This document shows positions 16,832 through 24,806 of a stretch of 57,065 nucleotides of DNA, in pieces; within the stretch, counting starts at the first letter, position 1, and the number at the start of each line of letters is the position of its first letter. Source of the DNA: Fen731 sp964481885 (lineage in GTDB: Bacteria > Actinomycetota > Humimicrobiia > Humimicrobiales > Humimicrobiaceae); NCBI GenBank assembly GCA_964481885.1, contig CAYZUS010000012.1, positions 1-57,065 on the forward strand. Direction: 5' to 3'. The notes under the pieces are model-generated. The model did no database searches and was not told where the DNA came from. It was given only the letters and a program-made list of their open reading frames with translations. Made by a program: the position numbers and the translations under genes.

Positions 16832-18034
16832 TTATCGAGAATATCTTATCCAGTCACCATTTTTCATAATAAATACAGTGGACCGTGGGTCAAGCCTGTC
16901 ACCATTGGAATTAAAAGCAATCTGGCCCGTAATTCCATCATAAGAAGTTTTTTTAAGTTCGACTGAATAATCTTCGGGTATAATTGAATTGGCTTCCTTC
17001 ATGGCATTTATAAGAACATAAAAAGCGTCATAGGAATATGGCGCAAAAGAGCCTGGACCATCTTTGCTTAAAGCCGGTTGTTTCATTTTCGAGGCAAAAT
17101 CGGTATACTTCCTCCAGAAATCAATGGATCTCTTATCCTCAGTATATTTTGCCAGTGATGGTGGCTGAGGTGCAATTGCAATCAGATCCTCAAGTTTGCT
17201 TTTATCGGCTGAATCAGTGATGCCTTCATCCATGCCCATCTCTTCAGTAACAAACCTGCACTTTAGCTGAAGTGCCGTTGTCCTTGCTATCAAATCAGCA
17301 AGCTCACTGGGTTTTGCGCAGAAAAAAACGGTGTCCGGTTCATCAATCAGGAGATTTTCTGCAAGCATGTCATACTCTCCTGGATCATTCTTTACTGAGT
17401 ATCTTTTGTTATAAGATATTTTTTTATTGTTAAAAATATCAATAATATAATCTGTCAGCTTTACAGAGTAGTCTTCTCCATTGTCAATCAGTATTAGCTT
17501 TTCAGGCTTTATTTCATCACTTAAAAAGCCAGCGATATTTTCGATTTTCTGGCTGTTGTTTATAACCATCCTGTAGAAGTTCTGGTAACCTCTGGAAATA
17601 TCCTCACCGGGTGCCGAAGGTGTGATGAAAGGAATATTAAGCTCCGAATAAACCGGAATTGACGATTTGGTGGTGCCATTAAATGTTGAACCAATTACTG
17701 CGGCCACATTTTCTTCTACAAACTCCTGGGCAATTAAAAATGCTTTTTCCGGATTGCCTTCGTCATCCTTTGTAATCAGCTCGATCCGGTAATCAAATCC
17801 GCCAATCCTCACGGGAGAAAGCTCTGACGCAGCCATGCTTAATGATATCAGCTGGTCCTCACCGTAAAACTTGTCTTCACCTGATAAAACAGCCTGATTA
17901 CCGATTTTGATTACTTTTTCCTCGCTCTCGCAGGCAGAAAAATTAAAAAGCAGCAAAATCAGAAGCAGAAAAGATACAGATAGAAGGAAGGCCCTGTAAA
18001 ATTTATTAATGCCAATACTGCGATTGTTAGACAT
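16832..18034 (-). CDS. Orphan branched-chain-amino-acid-type substrate-binding lipoprotein
   Basis: A 400-residue periplasmic-binding-fold protein (type I, LivJ/Peripla_BP_6-like). An N-terminal hydrophobic helix (about 13-33) ends in FNFSAC, a plausible lipobox with Cys34 as the lipidated residue. Typical elements follow: VIKIGNQAVLSGEDKFYG, ELITKDDEGNPEKA, VAAVIGSTFNGTTKS and PFITPSAPGED. The ligand-binding set usually starts A(V)LSG and includes the second serine cluster, both visible. No LivHMGF permease or ATPase genes are nearby, so it may work with distant transporter genes or as a sensor. It converges with the upstream lipid-kinase gene. Confidence 0.82.
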   Translation of the reverse strand: MSNNRSIGINKFYRAFLLSVSFLLLILLLFNFSACESEEKVIKIGNQAVLSGEDKFYGEDQLISLSMAASELSPVRIGGFDYRIELITKDDEGNPEKAFLIAQEFVEENVAAVIGSTFNGTTKSSIPVYSELNIPFITPSAPGEDISRGYQNFYRMVINNSQKIENIAGFLSDEIKPEKLILIDNGEDYSVKLTDYIIDIFNNKKISYNKRYSVKNDPGEYDMLAENLLIDEPDTVFFCAKPSELADLIARTTALQLKCRFVTEEMGMDEGITDSADKSKLEDLIAIAPQPPSLAKYTEDKRSIDFWRKYTDFASKMKQPALSKDGPGSFAPYSYDAFYVLINAMKEANSIIPEDYSVELKKTSYDGITGQIAFNSNGDRLDPRSTVFIMKNGDWIRYSR

Positions 18035-18468
18035 GTATTCTCCTCAAAATCAAACTACTTAAAATTCTTTACCTTCAAAATTCCTACTAAAATTTTAAAA
18101 GTGATTATACCAGAAATTATTTAATAATTAATTAATTATTGGCTAATAATTTCAACTTTTGCCAAATAAATGTTAAAATTAAGTACTACTATTACTAAAA
18201 TCATAAAATACCGAAACAAAATAATCAAAAATTACGACTAATATATTAGTTTTTAATAGTACTGTTTTAAAAAAAGGTGGAATATTTTCCAGGCCTTGAA
18301 ATCAGGCGATGAGCTTGAGACGGACAGCCCGTGTTTCAAGAATTTACGTATTCAAAATTCAAGAAATTAAAAAATCGAGCACGTCTCATCTGGGAAGTCA
18401 GGCAGTTATTTTAAAAAAATAAAAATTCCGCCAGTTTTATTATTTATGATACAAAAAGGAGAGAATCT
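18035..18468. other. Divergent intergenic region with a possibly structured leader before degV
   Basis: About 434 bp. The left 230 bp are very AT-rich. Between 18275 and 18400 several pairings are possible: TGGAA/TTCCA, GCCT/AGGC, CTTGA/TCAAG and a long-range TGAGACG (18316-18322) with CGTCTCA (18382-18388). Together they could fold an RNA upstream of degV. The right end is an AT-rich leader with ribosome site AAGGAGAG. I do not recognise a known riboswitch or RNA family. Confidence 0.4.
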
Positions 18469-19314
18469 ATGAGTAAGGTAGCAATAGTAACTGACAGCAC
18501 AGGAGATATACCGCAGGATTTAATCGAAAAATATAATATAAAAATTGTTCCGCTTTATGTAAATTTTGGTGAGGAAAGCTTTACGGATAATGGGGTGGAC
18601 ATCACAACAAAACAGTTTTACGAAAAACTAATAGATATAAAAGTACTTCCCAAATCCTCTCAGCCTACTCCTGCTGACTTTATCGCCGCTTATACAGATA
18701 TTTTGAAAAACAATGACTGCATCATATCCATTCATATTTCAAAAAAAATGTCCGGAACGATTGCGTCTGCAGAAATGGCTAAAAAAGAACTGGGTAAGGA
18801 TATAACAATTATTGATTCTGAACTTGTGCACATGCCTCTCGGAGCGCTTGTTGCAAAAGCTGCGGAACTTGCAAGCCAGGGGAAATCAAAAGAAGAAATA
18901 GTTGAATTTATTGAAGATTTTAAAGGTAAGGTTAAAATTCTGTTTATTCCAAGAAATCTGAAACATTTGATTATGGGCGGAAGGATTGGCCGCGCAAAAG
19001 GGCTCATTGCATCGCTTTTAGAGGTAACCCCGATTCTGACCATACATCAGGGTGAGGTATCACAGTACAAGACAACAAGAAGGTGGAGCCAGGCAAAGAA
19101 AGAACTGATAGAATCAATGAAAACCATGGTTACCAAGCCGGAAAACCTTACAGTATATGTGGCTGATTCTGATGCAAAAGATGAAGGAGACGAAATGCTT
19201 GAAAGAATCAAAGCGGAAATACATCCCAAAGAGATTTTCAGATCTTATATAGGTTCCATTGTCGGGACACATTTAGGGCCCGGCGGTGTGGCTGTAACAT
19301 TTTATGAAATATAG
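18469..19314 (+). CDS. DegV family fatty-acid-binding protein, first copy
   Basis: A 281-residue DegV protein. The family opening KVAIVTDSTGDIP, the middle HISKKMSGT, and the C-terminal IGSIVGTHLGPGGVAV are all intact. DegV proteins of the FakB type bind fatty acids and present them to a FakA kinase; no fakA is in the window, so that role is inferred from the family. Ribosome site AAGGAG precedes the ATG by 7-8 bases. A close paralogue follows 170 bp downstream. Confidence 0.93.
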   Translation: MSKVAIVTDSTGDIPQDLIEKYNIKIVPLYVNFGEESFTDNGVDITTKQFYEKLIDIKVLPKSSQPTPADFIAAYTDILKNNDCIISIHISKKMSGTIASAEMAKKELGKDITIIDSELVHMPLGALVAKAAELASQGKSKEEIVEFIEDFKGKVKILFIPRNLKHLIMGGRIGRAKGLIASLLEVTPILTIHQGEVSQYKTTRRWSQAKKELIESMKTMVTKPENLTVYVADSDAKDEGDEMLERIKAEIHPKEIFRSYIGSIVGTHLGPGGVAVTFYEI

Positions 19315-19348
19315 GCAGCAAACGCATAAGAAGAATTAAGTTTTAAAA

Positions 19349-19472
19349 GCAATGCTTTTTACCGGTATTATATGTCTTGAAAAGCCATATAAGTAATGCT
19401 TTTTACCGGTATTTTATGTCTTGAAAAGTTTTAAAAGAAGCACTTTCCACTGAAGTTTTGTGCCTTGAAAGG
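19349..19472 (+). repeat. Three 44-bp-spaced direct repeats between degV copies
   Basis: Copies start at 19349, 19393 and 19440. The first two are nearly identical over 36 bp (AATGCTTTTTACCGGTATT, then TATGTCTTGAAAAG). The third is degenerate but keeps the TTGAAAGG end, which serves as the ribosome site of the second degV. The block AAGTTTTAAAAG also recurs 88 bp apart. It looks like local tandem duplication of a leader. Confidence 0.75.
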
Positions 19473-19485
19473 AATGTTTATAATT

Positions 19486-20334
19486 ATGGCAAGGGTTGCA
19501 ATAGTTACTGACAGCACTGCGGATTTTCCTGCAGAATATATTGTGAAATATAATATTACTGTCGTACCGCTGTCTGTAATATTTGATCAAACCGCCTATG
19601 TTGATAATGGCGTTGACATTTCAATAGACGAGTTTTATGAAAAATTAAAAGTATCCAAAAAACTCCCTACGACTACACAGCCGACTCCTGCGGATTTTTC
19701 GCTTGTTTATGAAAAATTGCTGAAGGATCATGAAAGCATTATTTCTGTCCACATCTCAAAAAAAATGTCAGGAACTCATGACTCAGCAGAAGCTGCAAAA
19801 AAAGAACTTGGACCGACATGCGACATAACTGTGATTGATTCGGAGGTTACAACCATTGCGTTGGGCCTGATAATCCTTAAAGCAGCTCGTCTTGCATCTG
19901 AAGACAAGACAAAAGATGAGGTACTGGCTGCAATCAATGATTTAAAATCAAAGATAAATACTCTGTTTATTCCGCGTACGCTGGAGTATCTTCAAAAAGG
20001 CGGCAGGATAGGAAGAGCAAAAGGATTAATTGCCTCACTTCTTGAAATAAAACCCGTCCTTACTCTGCATCTTGGTGAAGTTTCACAATACAAGACTACA
20101 AGAAGATGGAGCCAGGCAAAAAATGAACTGGCAAGCTCAATGCAGAATATGCTCAAGGGAACTGGTAAGCTTACAGTCGCGCTGGCGGATGCGGATCTTA
20201 AGGAGGAAGGGGATGAAGTATATTCAAAGATAACAGAACTCTTCGTTCCCGCTTTTGCCATAAGGACAACCATCGGGTGCATTGTCGGGACGCACCTTGG
20301 ACCGGGACTTGCAATTGCATTTTATGAGGAGTGA
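19486..20334 (+). CDS. DegV family fatty-acid-binding protein, second copy
   Basis: A 282-residue paralogue of the preceding gene, aligned from MARVAIVTDSTADFP to the closing CIVGTHLGPGLAIAF, with the KKMSGT and RIGRAKGLIASLLE blocks shared. The start is placed at the ATG 19486 because it matches the paralogue; earlier in-frame TTG (19465) and ATG (19474) would only add a non-conserved lead. AAAGGA lies 11 bases upstream. Tandem duplication is clear, and two copies usually imply different fatty-acid preferences. Its stop overlaps the start of the next gene (GTGA). Confidence 0.92.
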   Translation: MARVAIVTDSTADFPAEYIVKYNITVVPLSVIFDQTAYVDNGVDISIDEFYEKLKVSKKLPTTTQPTPADFSLVYEKLLKDHESIISVHISKKMSGTHDSAEAAKKELGPTCDITVIDSEVTTIALGLIILKAARLASEDKTKDEVLAAINDLKSKINTLFIPRTLEYLQKGGRIGRAKGLIASLLEIKPVLTLHLGEVSQYKTTRRWSQAKNELASSMQNMLKGTGKLTVALADADLKEEGDEVYSKITELFVPAFAIRTTIGCIVGTHLGPGLAIAFYEE

Positions 20335-20906
20335 TTCTGCAGAATTTGAAAGAAAAACAGGCCGTCAGGCAAACAATTCAGAAAATAAGGGACCTGATAC
20401 CTTCAGATCAAAGGAAATCAAAAACAAAGAAAATAGCTGAAAATTTTTACAGCCTGAAACAATATTCTGAAGCAAAAAATATACTTATTTATTATCCCTT
20501 CAGAAGTGAAATAGACACAACCGTTATAATCAAAAGAGCCCTCAAAGATAATAAAAGAGTAATTCTTCCCAGAGTTTCCGGAAAAGAACTGGAATTATTT
20601 TACGTTAAGGATATAAAAAAAGACTTAAAGCCAGGCACATACGGGATAATGGAGCCTGACAGGGACTTATGTTCTCCTGCCAAATATACTGAGCCGGATA
20701 TAGTTGTGGTTCCGGGAGTGGGATTTGACAGAAATAAAAACAGGCTGGGTTATGGCGGAGGATTCTACGACAGGCTTATTCCAAAACTTTCAAAAAATAT
20801 CCAAAAAGTCGCGCTTTGTTTTCAAATGCAGATAATTGACTCAGTTCCGTTCTTTGATCATGACGCCAGAGTTGATAAAATAATAACTGAAAATGAAGTA
20901 TTTTAA
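20331..20906 (+). CDS. 5-formyltetrahydrofolate cyclo-ligase
   Basis: A 191-residue enzyme (MTHFS, YgfA/FAU1 family) that converts 5-formyl-THF to 5,10-methenyl-THF with ATP. The block VPGVGFDRNKNRLGYGGGFYDR is the family signature, with the GxGxGYYDR-type phosphate loop. An N-terminal RKSKTKKIAENF and the YYPFRSEIDT segment are also standard. The GTG start overlaps the degV stop by four bases, which implies translational coupling; no other start has a better-spaced ribosome site. Confidence 0.92.
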   Translation: MILQNLKEKQAVRQTIQKIRDLIPSDQRKSKTKKIAENFYSLKQYSEAKNILIYYPFRSEIDTTVIIKRALKDNKRVILPRVSGKELELFYVKDIKKDLKPGTYGIMEPDRDLCSPAKYTEPDIVVVPGVGFDRNKNRLGYGGGFYDRLIPKLSKNIQKVALCFQMQIIDSVPFFDHDARVDKIITENEVF

Positions 20907-21047
20907 ATCAGCCCAAAAAAATATTTTTAGTCAAACAAAATAATTTAATAAAATTAAGTCCTAAAAATATTGGTATTATTTCTGATAAATCATTAGAATA
21001 CTCAGGGACTTAAATGACAGGTTAAAAATTTCAATCAAAGGGGTAAA

Positions 21048-21767
21048 ATGAAGAAACCGGCAATCCTTATTCCGGCATATAATGAAGGTAAGTACATAAA
21101 AGAAGTAATTCTTGAGTGCAGCCGGTACGGTAATGACATCATAGTTGTTGATGACGGCTCGACAGATAATACCAGGGAAATATTAAGAAGCCTTGGCACT
21201 TTTTCAGGTCTAAAAGTCATCCTGATAGAACATGAATCAAACAAAGGAAAAGGTGAAGCCCTTAAAACTGGCTTTCAGTGCGCTTTGCAGAATGATTATT
21301 GTGGTGTTGTAACCATTGATGCTGACGGGCAGCACAAGGTCAGCGAGATAGCAGATTTTTTAAGCACTGTTGAAACAAACAATCCAGATGTAGTAGTAGG
21401 CAGCAGATTAAAAAATACAAAGGGAATGCCTTTTATCCGTCTTGCCACTAATGTTTTTACGTCCTGGCTCATCTCAGTAATAGCCGGAAAGAAAATAAGT
21501 GACGTTCAATCAGGATTCAGATACCTTGGACACGATGTTTTAAAAAATATCAAGCTTGAAACAAAGAATTTTGATACTGAACCTGAAATATTATTAAAAG
21601 CCAGCTGGATGGATTATAAGATAATTAATATTCCCATAAGTACGATTTATCATAAAGATTTTGTCAGCCATGTAAATCCTTTTAAGGACACATTAAAATT
21701 CTTTAAACTGATATTTAAAAGTTTAGGCTGGAAAAGGCGTTTCAGGCACTCCCGTACCACAACCTGA
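21048..21767 (+). CDS. Family 2 glycosyltransferase (dolichyl/polyprenyl-phosphate sugar synthase type)
   Basis: A 239-residue soluble GT2 enzyme. ILIPAYNEGKYI opens the fold, IVVDDGSTDNT and TIDADGQHK give the metal/nucleotide aspartates, and SDVQSGFRYL is the acceptor-loop motif. Length and motifs fit the DPM1-like group that moves a sugar from a nucleotide donor to polyprenyl phosphate, but there is no C-terminal membrane segment. Donor and acceptor cannot be told from sequence. Ribosome site AAGGGG precedes the ATG. Its 3' end overlaps a small minus-strand gene by 26 bp. Confidence 0.85.
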   Translation: MKKPAILIPAYNEGKYIKEVILECSRYGNDIIVVDDGSTDNTREILRSLGTFSGLKVILIEHESNKGKGEALKTGFQCALQNDYCGVVTIDADGQHKVSEIADFLSTVETNNPDVVVGSRLKNTKGMPFIRLATNVFTSWLISVIAGKKISDVQSGFRYLGHDVLKNIKLETKNFDTEPEILLKASWMDYKIINIPISTIYHKDFVSHVNPFKDTLKFFKLIFKSLGWKRRFRHSRTTT

Positions 21768-21906
21768 ACGCTTCAAGAGACTCTCTGATCTGCCTGTTAA
21801 ATACCAGAAGAAGTATTGCCACAATAAGCAGAATTATAACAATAATTGCTACTTTTTCGCTTATTGTGAGATTTCTTCGGGGTTTTTTGTCTTCAATAAA
21901 CTGCAT
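21742..21906 (-). CDS. 54-residue single-pass membrane protein
   Basis: A short gene with ATG at 21906 and TGA at 21742. Its ribosome site AGGAG is 8 bases upstream, inside the end of the HTH gene, which it overlaps by 14 bp. Residues about 19-36 form one hydrophobic helix (VAIIVIILLIVAILLLVF) preceded by a basic, polar N terminus (KKPRR), so the N terminus should be cytosolic. The C-terminal tail has RQIRESLEAF. Start, coupling and composition all support a real gene. It is the last gene of the division run. Function unknown. Confidence 0.7.
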   Translation of the reverse strand: MQFIEDKKPRRNLTISEKVAIIVIILLIVAILLLVFNRQIRESLEAFRLWYGSA

Positions 21907-22321
21907 TCAGACCGCTCCTGCTTTCAATGAATTCTTTCAGGCTTTCCTCAGGTATCCTCCATGAACTTCTGCCGTCACGTATTTTAAAACCTTTAAGTGT
22001 TCCTTCCTGTAAAAGCAGCCACACATTATTAACTGAAAGCTGCAGTATCTTTGCAACCTGCTCAGCAGTATATAAAACACGCTCTTTTAATACCTCCTGC
22101 GAAGCTGTCAGTGTGTTATAGCTTCCAGCCACATCGCAAAGTTTTTTTGAAAACATCTCGAATTCAATTTCGCTTATCCTGATGGTTTTCCCGATTTTTA
22201 TGGCTTTCAGTTCTTTAATCATAATCAGCCTGATTATTTCCTGTTCGCTTGCACCTACAAGATTTGACACTTCCTGTATTGTGAGAAGTCCCTGCAAATT
22301 ATCATTATTTGTATTTTCCAT
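21893..22321 (-). CDS. Protein with two MerR/excisionase-type HTH domains
   Basis: 142 residues from ATG 22321 (a GTG at 22348 is also possible). Two tandem winged-helix units of the helix_turn_helix_17/excisionase type are visible: LLTIQEVSNLVGASEQEIIRL with IKIGKTIRI, and LYTAEQVAKILQLSVNNVW with KIRDGRSSWRIPEESL. Single-unit proteins of this type bind DNA and assist recombination or regulation; two units would recognise a longer or bipartite site. No integrase or phage gene is nearby, so a chromosomal regulator linked to the division cluster is more likely. Confidence 0.75.
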   Translation of the reverse strand: MENTNNDNLQGLLTIQEVSNLVGASEQEIIRLIMIKELKAIKIGKTIRISEIEFEMFSKKLCDVAGSYNTLTASQEVLKERVLYTAEQVAKILQLSVNNVWLLLQEGTLKGFKIRDGRSSWRIPEESLKEFIESRSGLNAVY

Positions 22322-22528
22322 AAAAAACAATACCCCGAATACCGCCACATTCTTAAAATTATTTTAATATTCCCTAAAAAGCTGCCGTTTGCCCTAAGTT
22401 GCTGCGGCATCCTTTGATTTATTTCTGCATCTCAGCAAATATTACTGTGTTTTTAAAATTACTTCCTGCATTCCTTAATAACCACTGCGCATCTAAAAAC
22501 ATTGCATATATTAAAACCTTCAGGCTTT

Positions 22529-23260
22529 TCATGTCAATAGCATCCGGCCGGCCAAATCCACCATATAGTTCTGCAAATCCGGGAAAATTGTGGTAACTCC
22601 TCTGATTGCCAGGTTGTGAGCATTTAACGGCTCCTGTTTTTTAATTACAGAATAAAGTGGAATTCCTGCCAGAATTTCCATCCTTGATGGAACTGTTCCA
22701 TCATTGCCGGCAATATCATTAACGACAAGACCACATTTTTGAAAAGGCTTGAATATATCAAGAAAATTTGCAATCCTGGACGCCTGGACGCTGTCCATTG
22801 TGCTGACAAAATAGATAATTGTCGAAATATTAAGCATTTCCATACAAATATTGTCATATCTGGATGGAAGATCCGCTACAATAAAATCATAATCATTCCT
22901 GCCAAGATAAACAAGCTCATTAAGCATGTCAACATTAAACCTGTCGCTTTGCAGCAGCGACAGAGGAGGCTGAATAAATTGTACCCTGAAATCCTCAAAA
23001 GACAGAACTGATTCTTTATATGCAAGAAAGGGATTGTCTATTTTTTCAATAAAGGAACTCAGATTGGGGCGAACAGGAAAATTCATTTTCAGGGCCATGT
23101 CAGACTGTCCGACAGAGAAGTTAAGATCAATAAAAAGCACTTTGGCTTTTGGCTTATCCTGCAAAAACCACGCGAGATTTAAAGCAATTGTCGTCCTGCC
23201 GGATCCACCCTGCAGAGAATATAAAGATATTATCTGTTGTTTCAAATAAATGTTGCTCAT
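22529..23260 (-). CDS. CpaE/MinD-like ATPase with degenerate Walker A
   Basis: A 243-residue SIMIBI-class protein resembling CpaE/MinD. The P-loop region reads LQGGSGRTTIALNLA (residues 16-30). Both family lysines are replaced: the signature Lys by Gln17 and the nucleotide lysine by Arg22. FIDLNFSVGQSD (A' motif) and DYDFIVADLP (Walker B-like) are present. It overlaps yggU by four bases (ATGA) and lies in the divIVA neighbourhood, so a spatial or polar-positioning role is plausible. With an altered P-loop it may bind ATP without hydrolysing it, or may not bind it. The protein lacks the N-terminal receiver domain of classic CpaE. Confidence 0.75.
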   Translation of the reverse strand: MSNIYLKQQIISLYSLQGGSGRTTIALNLAWFLQDKPKAKVLFIDLNFSVGQSDMALKMNFPVRPNLSSFIEKIDNPFLAYKESVLSFEDFRVQFIQPPLSLLQSDRFNVDMLNELVYLGRNDYDFIVADLPSRYDNICMEMLNISTIIYFVSTMDSVQASRIANFLDIFKPFQKCGLVVNDIAGNDGTVPSRMEILAGIPLYSVIKKQEPLNAHNLAIRGVTTIFPDLQNYMVDLAGRMLLT

Positions 23261-23529
23261 TGTTTCGCAAGAAGAACGGCATAAATGTCAGTGCCTGGTT
23301 TTTTTATTATTTCAATTTCTTTGAGGTTTGACCTTTCGCCTGACACAATACGAATATTACTTTTTGAAACCCCGGTTTTTTTTGAAATAAATTCTATGAG
23401 TTCCTTGTTGGCTTTGCCATCCTGGGGTTGGCTGCATATTTTTATTTTTATCCTGTCGTTATAAATCCCCTCGACAGAGTTTTTTGGAGCATTAGGTTTA
23501 ACGTAAATTTTTATCCTTTCAGGATCCAT
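23257..23529 (-). CDS. yggU: YggU family protein (DUF167)
   Basis: A 90-residue DUF167 protein. KIYVKPNAPKNSVEGI, PQDGKANKELIEFISKKTGVSKSNI and the closing GERSNLKEIEI are the family pattern. No biochemical function is established for the family. The gene starts 12 bp after divIVA and its stop overlaps the next start, a common arrangement at the end of division clusters in monoderms. Confidence 0.88.
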   Translation of the reverse strand: MDPERIKIYVKPNAPKNSVEGIYNDRIKIKICSQPQDGKANKELIEFISKKTGVSKSNIRIVSGERSNLKEIEIIKKPGTDIYAVLLAKQ

Positions 23530-23540
23530 CTTAAAACAGG

Positions 23541-24650
23541 CTAATCTTCAGATGTTCTGAAAAAATTCTCAATTATATCAGGATTGGCGATATCTATTTT
23601 TTTTCTCTCTCTTTTCAGAATGGAATCATCCGAATCGGTCCTTTGTGTCTCTTCTAAAGGTCTCTCTTCTTTTAGTCTTTCCTCCGTCAATCCTTCTTCT
23701 GTCTGCNNNNNNNNNNNNNNNNNNNNNNNNNNNNNNNNNNNNNNNNNNNNNNNNNNNNNNNNNNNNNNNNNNNNNNNNNNNNNNNNNNNNNNNNNNNNNN
23801 NNNNNNCTGTCTGCCTTTCGCCTTTTCGGACATCTTCTATCTGTATATCTGAAAATTTACTACTGAATTCCGATTCCTTCAGGGGCTCTCTTTCAGTCTC
23901 CAGATTCTGCCTCTGTATTCTTTCAAAGTAGGAGCCGCTGTCCCTCTGGGTATTTAAGTTGTAATTGTCAAAAACAGACATGTTTTGCCTGGAATCTGTT
24001 TTGGTACGCTCGATTTCATTTAACTTTTCTGCAAGACGGCTTTCCTGAAAGGAATTTTCTGATTTATCTTCAGTATCCTCCAGACTTTCGTCTGCATCTA
24101 TTTTTTGCACGGGCACATCAATATTGTCCTGATTATTATCTTCGGCAGCTTCAAATTTTACATCTTCAAAGTTTGTTTCAGTATACTCATTTTCATCCAG
24201 GCTCATGGCAGCCTCGTCAACAAACTGCGTCATATCAAGAATATTTTTCTTTATCCTGTTCTTAAAATCATCATATTTGCCCTGCAGAACTATCAGCGAT
24301 TCTTCCATTTCCAACTTTTTCATCTGAAGATCATGAAGTGACTTGTCTTCCACTGCTTTTCTGTTTTCTATGATTGAATCTGCCTCTTTTTTAGCCTGGG
24401 CCTTTATGTCTTCTGCGACTTTATGGGCAGATATCAGGGCATCCTGTATAACTTTTTTAATGTCAGTATCCTCTTCTGTGTTCTCGAATTTGAGTTTGTC
24501 AAGGCTATCCTGTAATTCCCTGTTTCTTTTTAAAAGCCTGTCAAATTCCACAGACAATATGTCTAAAAATTTATCTACTTCCTCAGGCTTATAACCTTTA
24601 AAAACTATATGAAACTCTTTCTTTCTTATAAAATCTGCACTTTTTTCCAT
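23541..24650 (-). CDS. divIVA: DivIVA domain cell-division/polarity protein (gap inside)
   Basis: A coiled-coil protein with the DivIVA N-terminal domain: DFIRKKEFHIVFKGYKPEEVDKFLDILS, including the membrane-binding and Gly-Tyr region. Coiled coil continues to about residue 150, followed by an acidic, Gln/Ser-rich segment. Start is the ATG at 24650, which has GGAGG seven bases upstream; the longer frame to 24698 has no such site. The C-terminal part holds a Glu-rich repeat (QTEEGLTEERLKEERPLEE) interrupted by a 100-N gap, so the true length is unknown. It would mark curved membranes at poles or septa and recruit other proteins. Confidence 0.88.
   Translation of the reverse strand: MEKSADFIRKKEFHIVFKGYKPEEVDKFLDILSVEFDRLLKRNRELQDSLDKLKFENTEEDTDIKKVIQDALISAHKVAEDIKAQAKKEADSIIENRKAVEDKSLHDLQMKKLEMEESLIVLQGKYDDFKNRIKKNILDMTQFVDEAAMSLDENEYTETNFEDVKFEAAEDNNQDNIDVPVQKIDADESLEDTEDKSENSFQESRLAEKLNEIERTKTDSRQNMSVFDNYNLNTQRDSGSYFERIQRQNLETEREPLKESEFSSKFSDIQIEDVRKGERQTXXXXXXXXXXXXXXXXXXXXXXXXXXXXXXXXXXQTEEGLTEERLKEERPLEETQRTDSDDSILKRERKKIDIANPDIIENFFRTSED
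23707..23806. other. Assembly gap (100 N) in the divIVA repeat
   Basis: The flanks share CTGTCTGC (gap left edge GTCTGC, right edge CTGTCTGC), and the coded protein is Glu-rich repeat on the downstream side. A collapsed tandem repeat is the likely cause. Confidence 0.9.
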
Positions 24651-24806
24651 TTTAACCCTCCAAAACAATAATTTGAAATTACTTGCATTATAACACAATT
24701 ATAATATTGTTTCCTGAAAGCATAAAAACATATTATCTTGTCAAGATTGCTATAGTTAAAATCAACCTTCAAGCCCGGTTGACTTATTTTTCCATCTTAA
24801 ATAACT

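Noticed and set aside
21893..23260. Phage or integrative element suggested by the double-HTH excisionase-like protein
   Set aside because: No integrase, att-like repeat or phage gene nearby; the gene continues the division run on the same strand.
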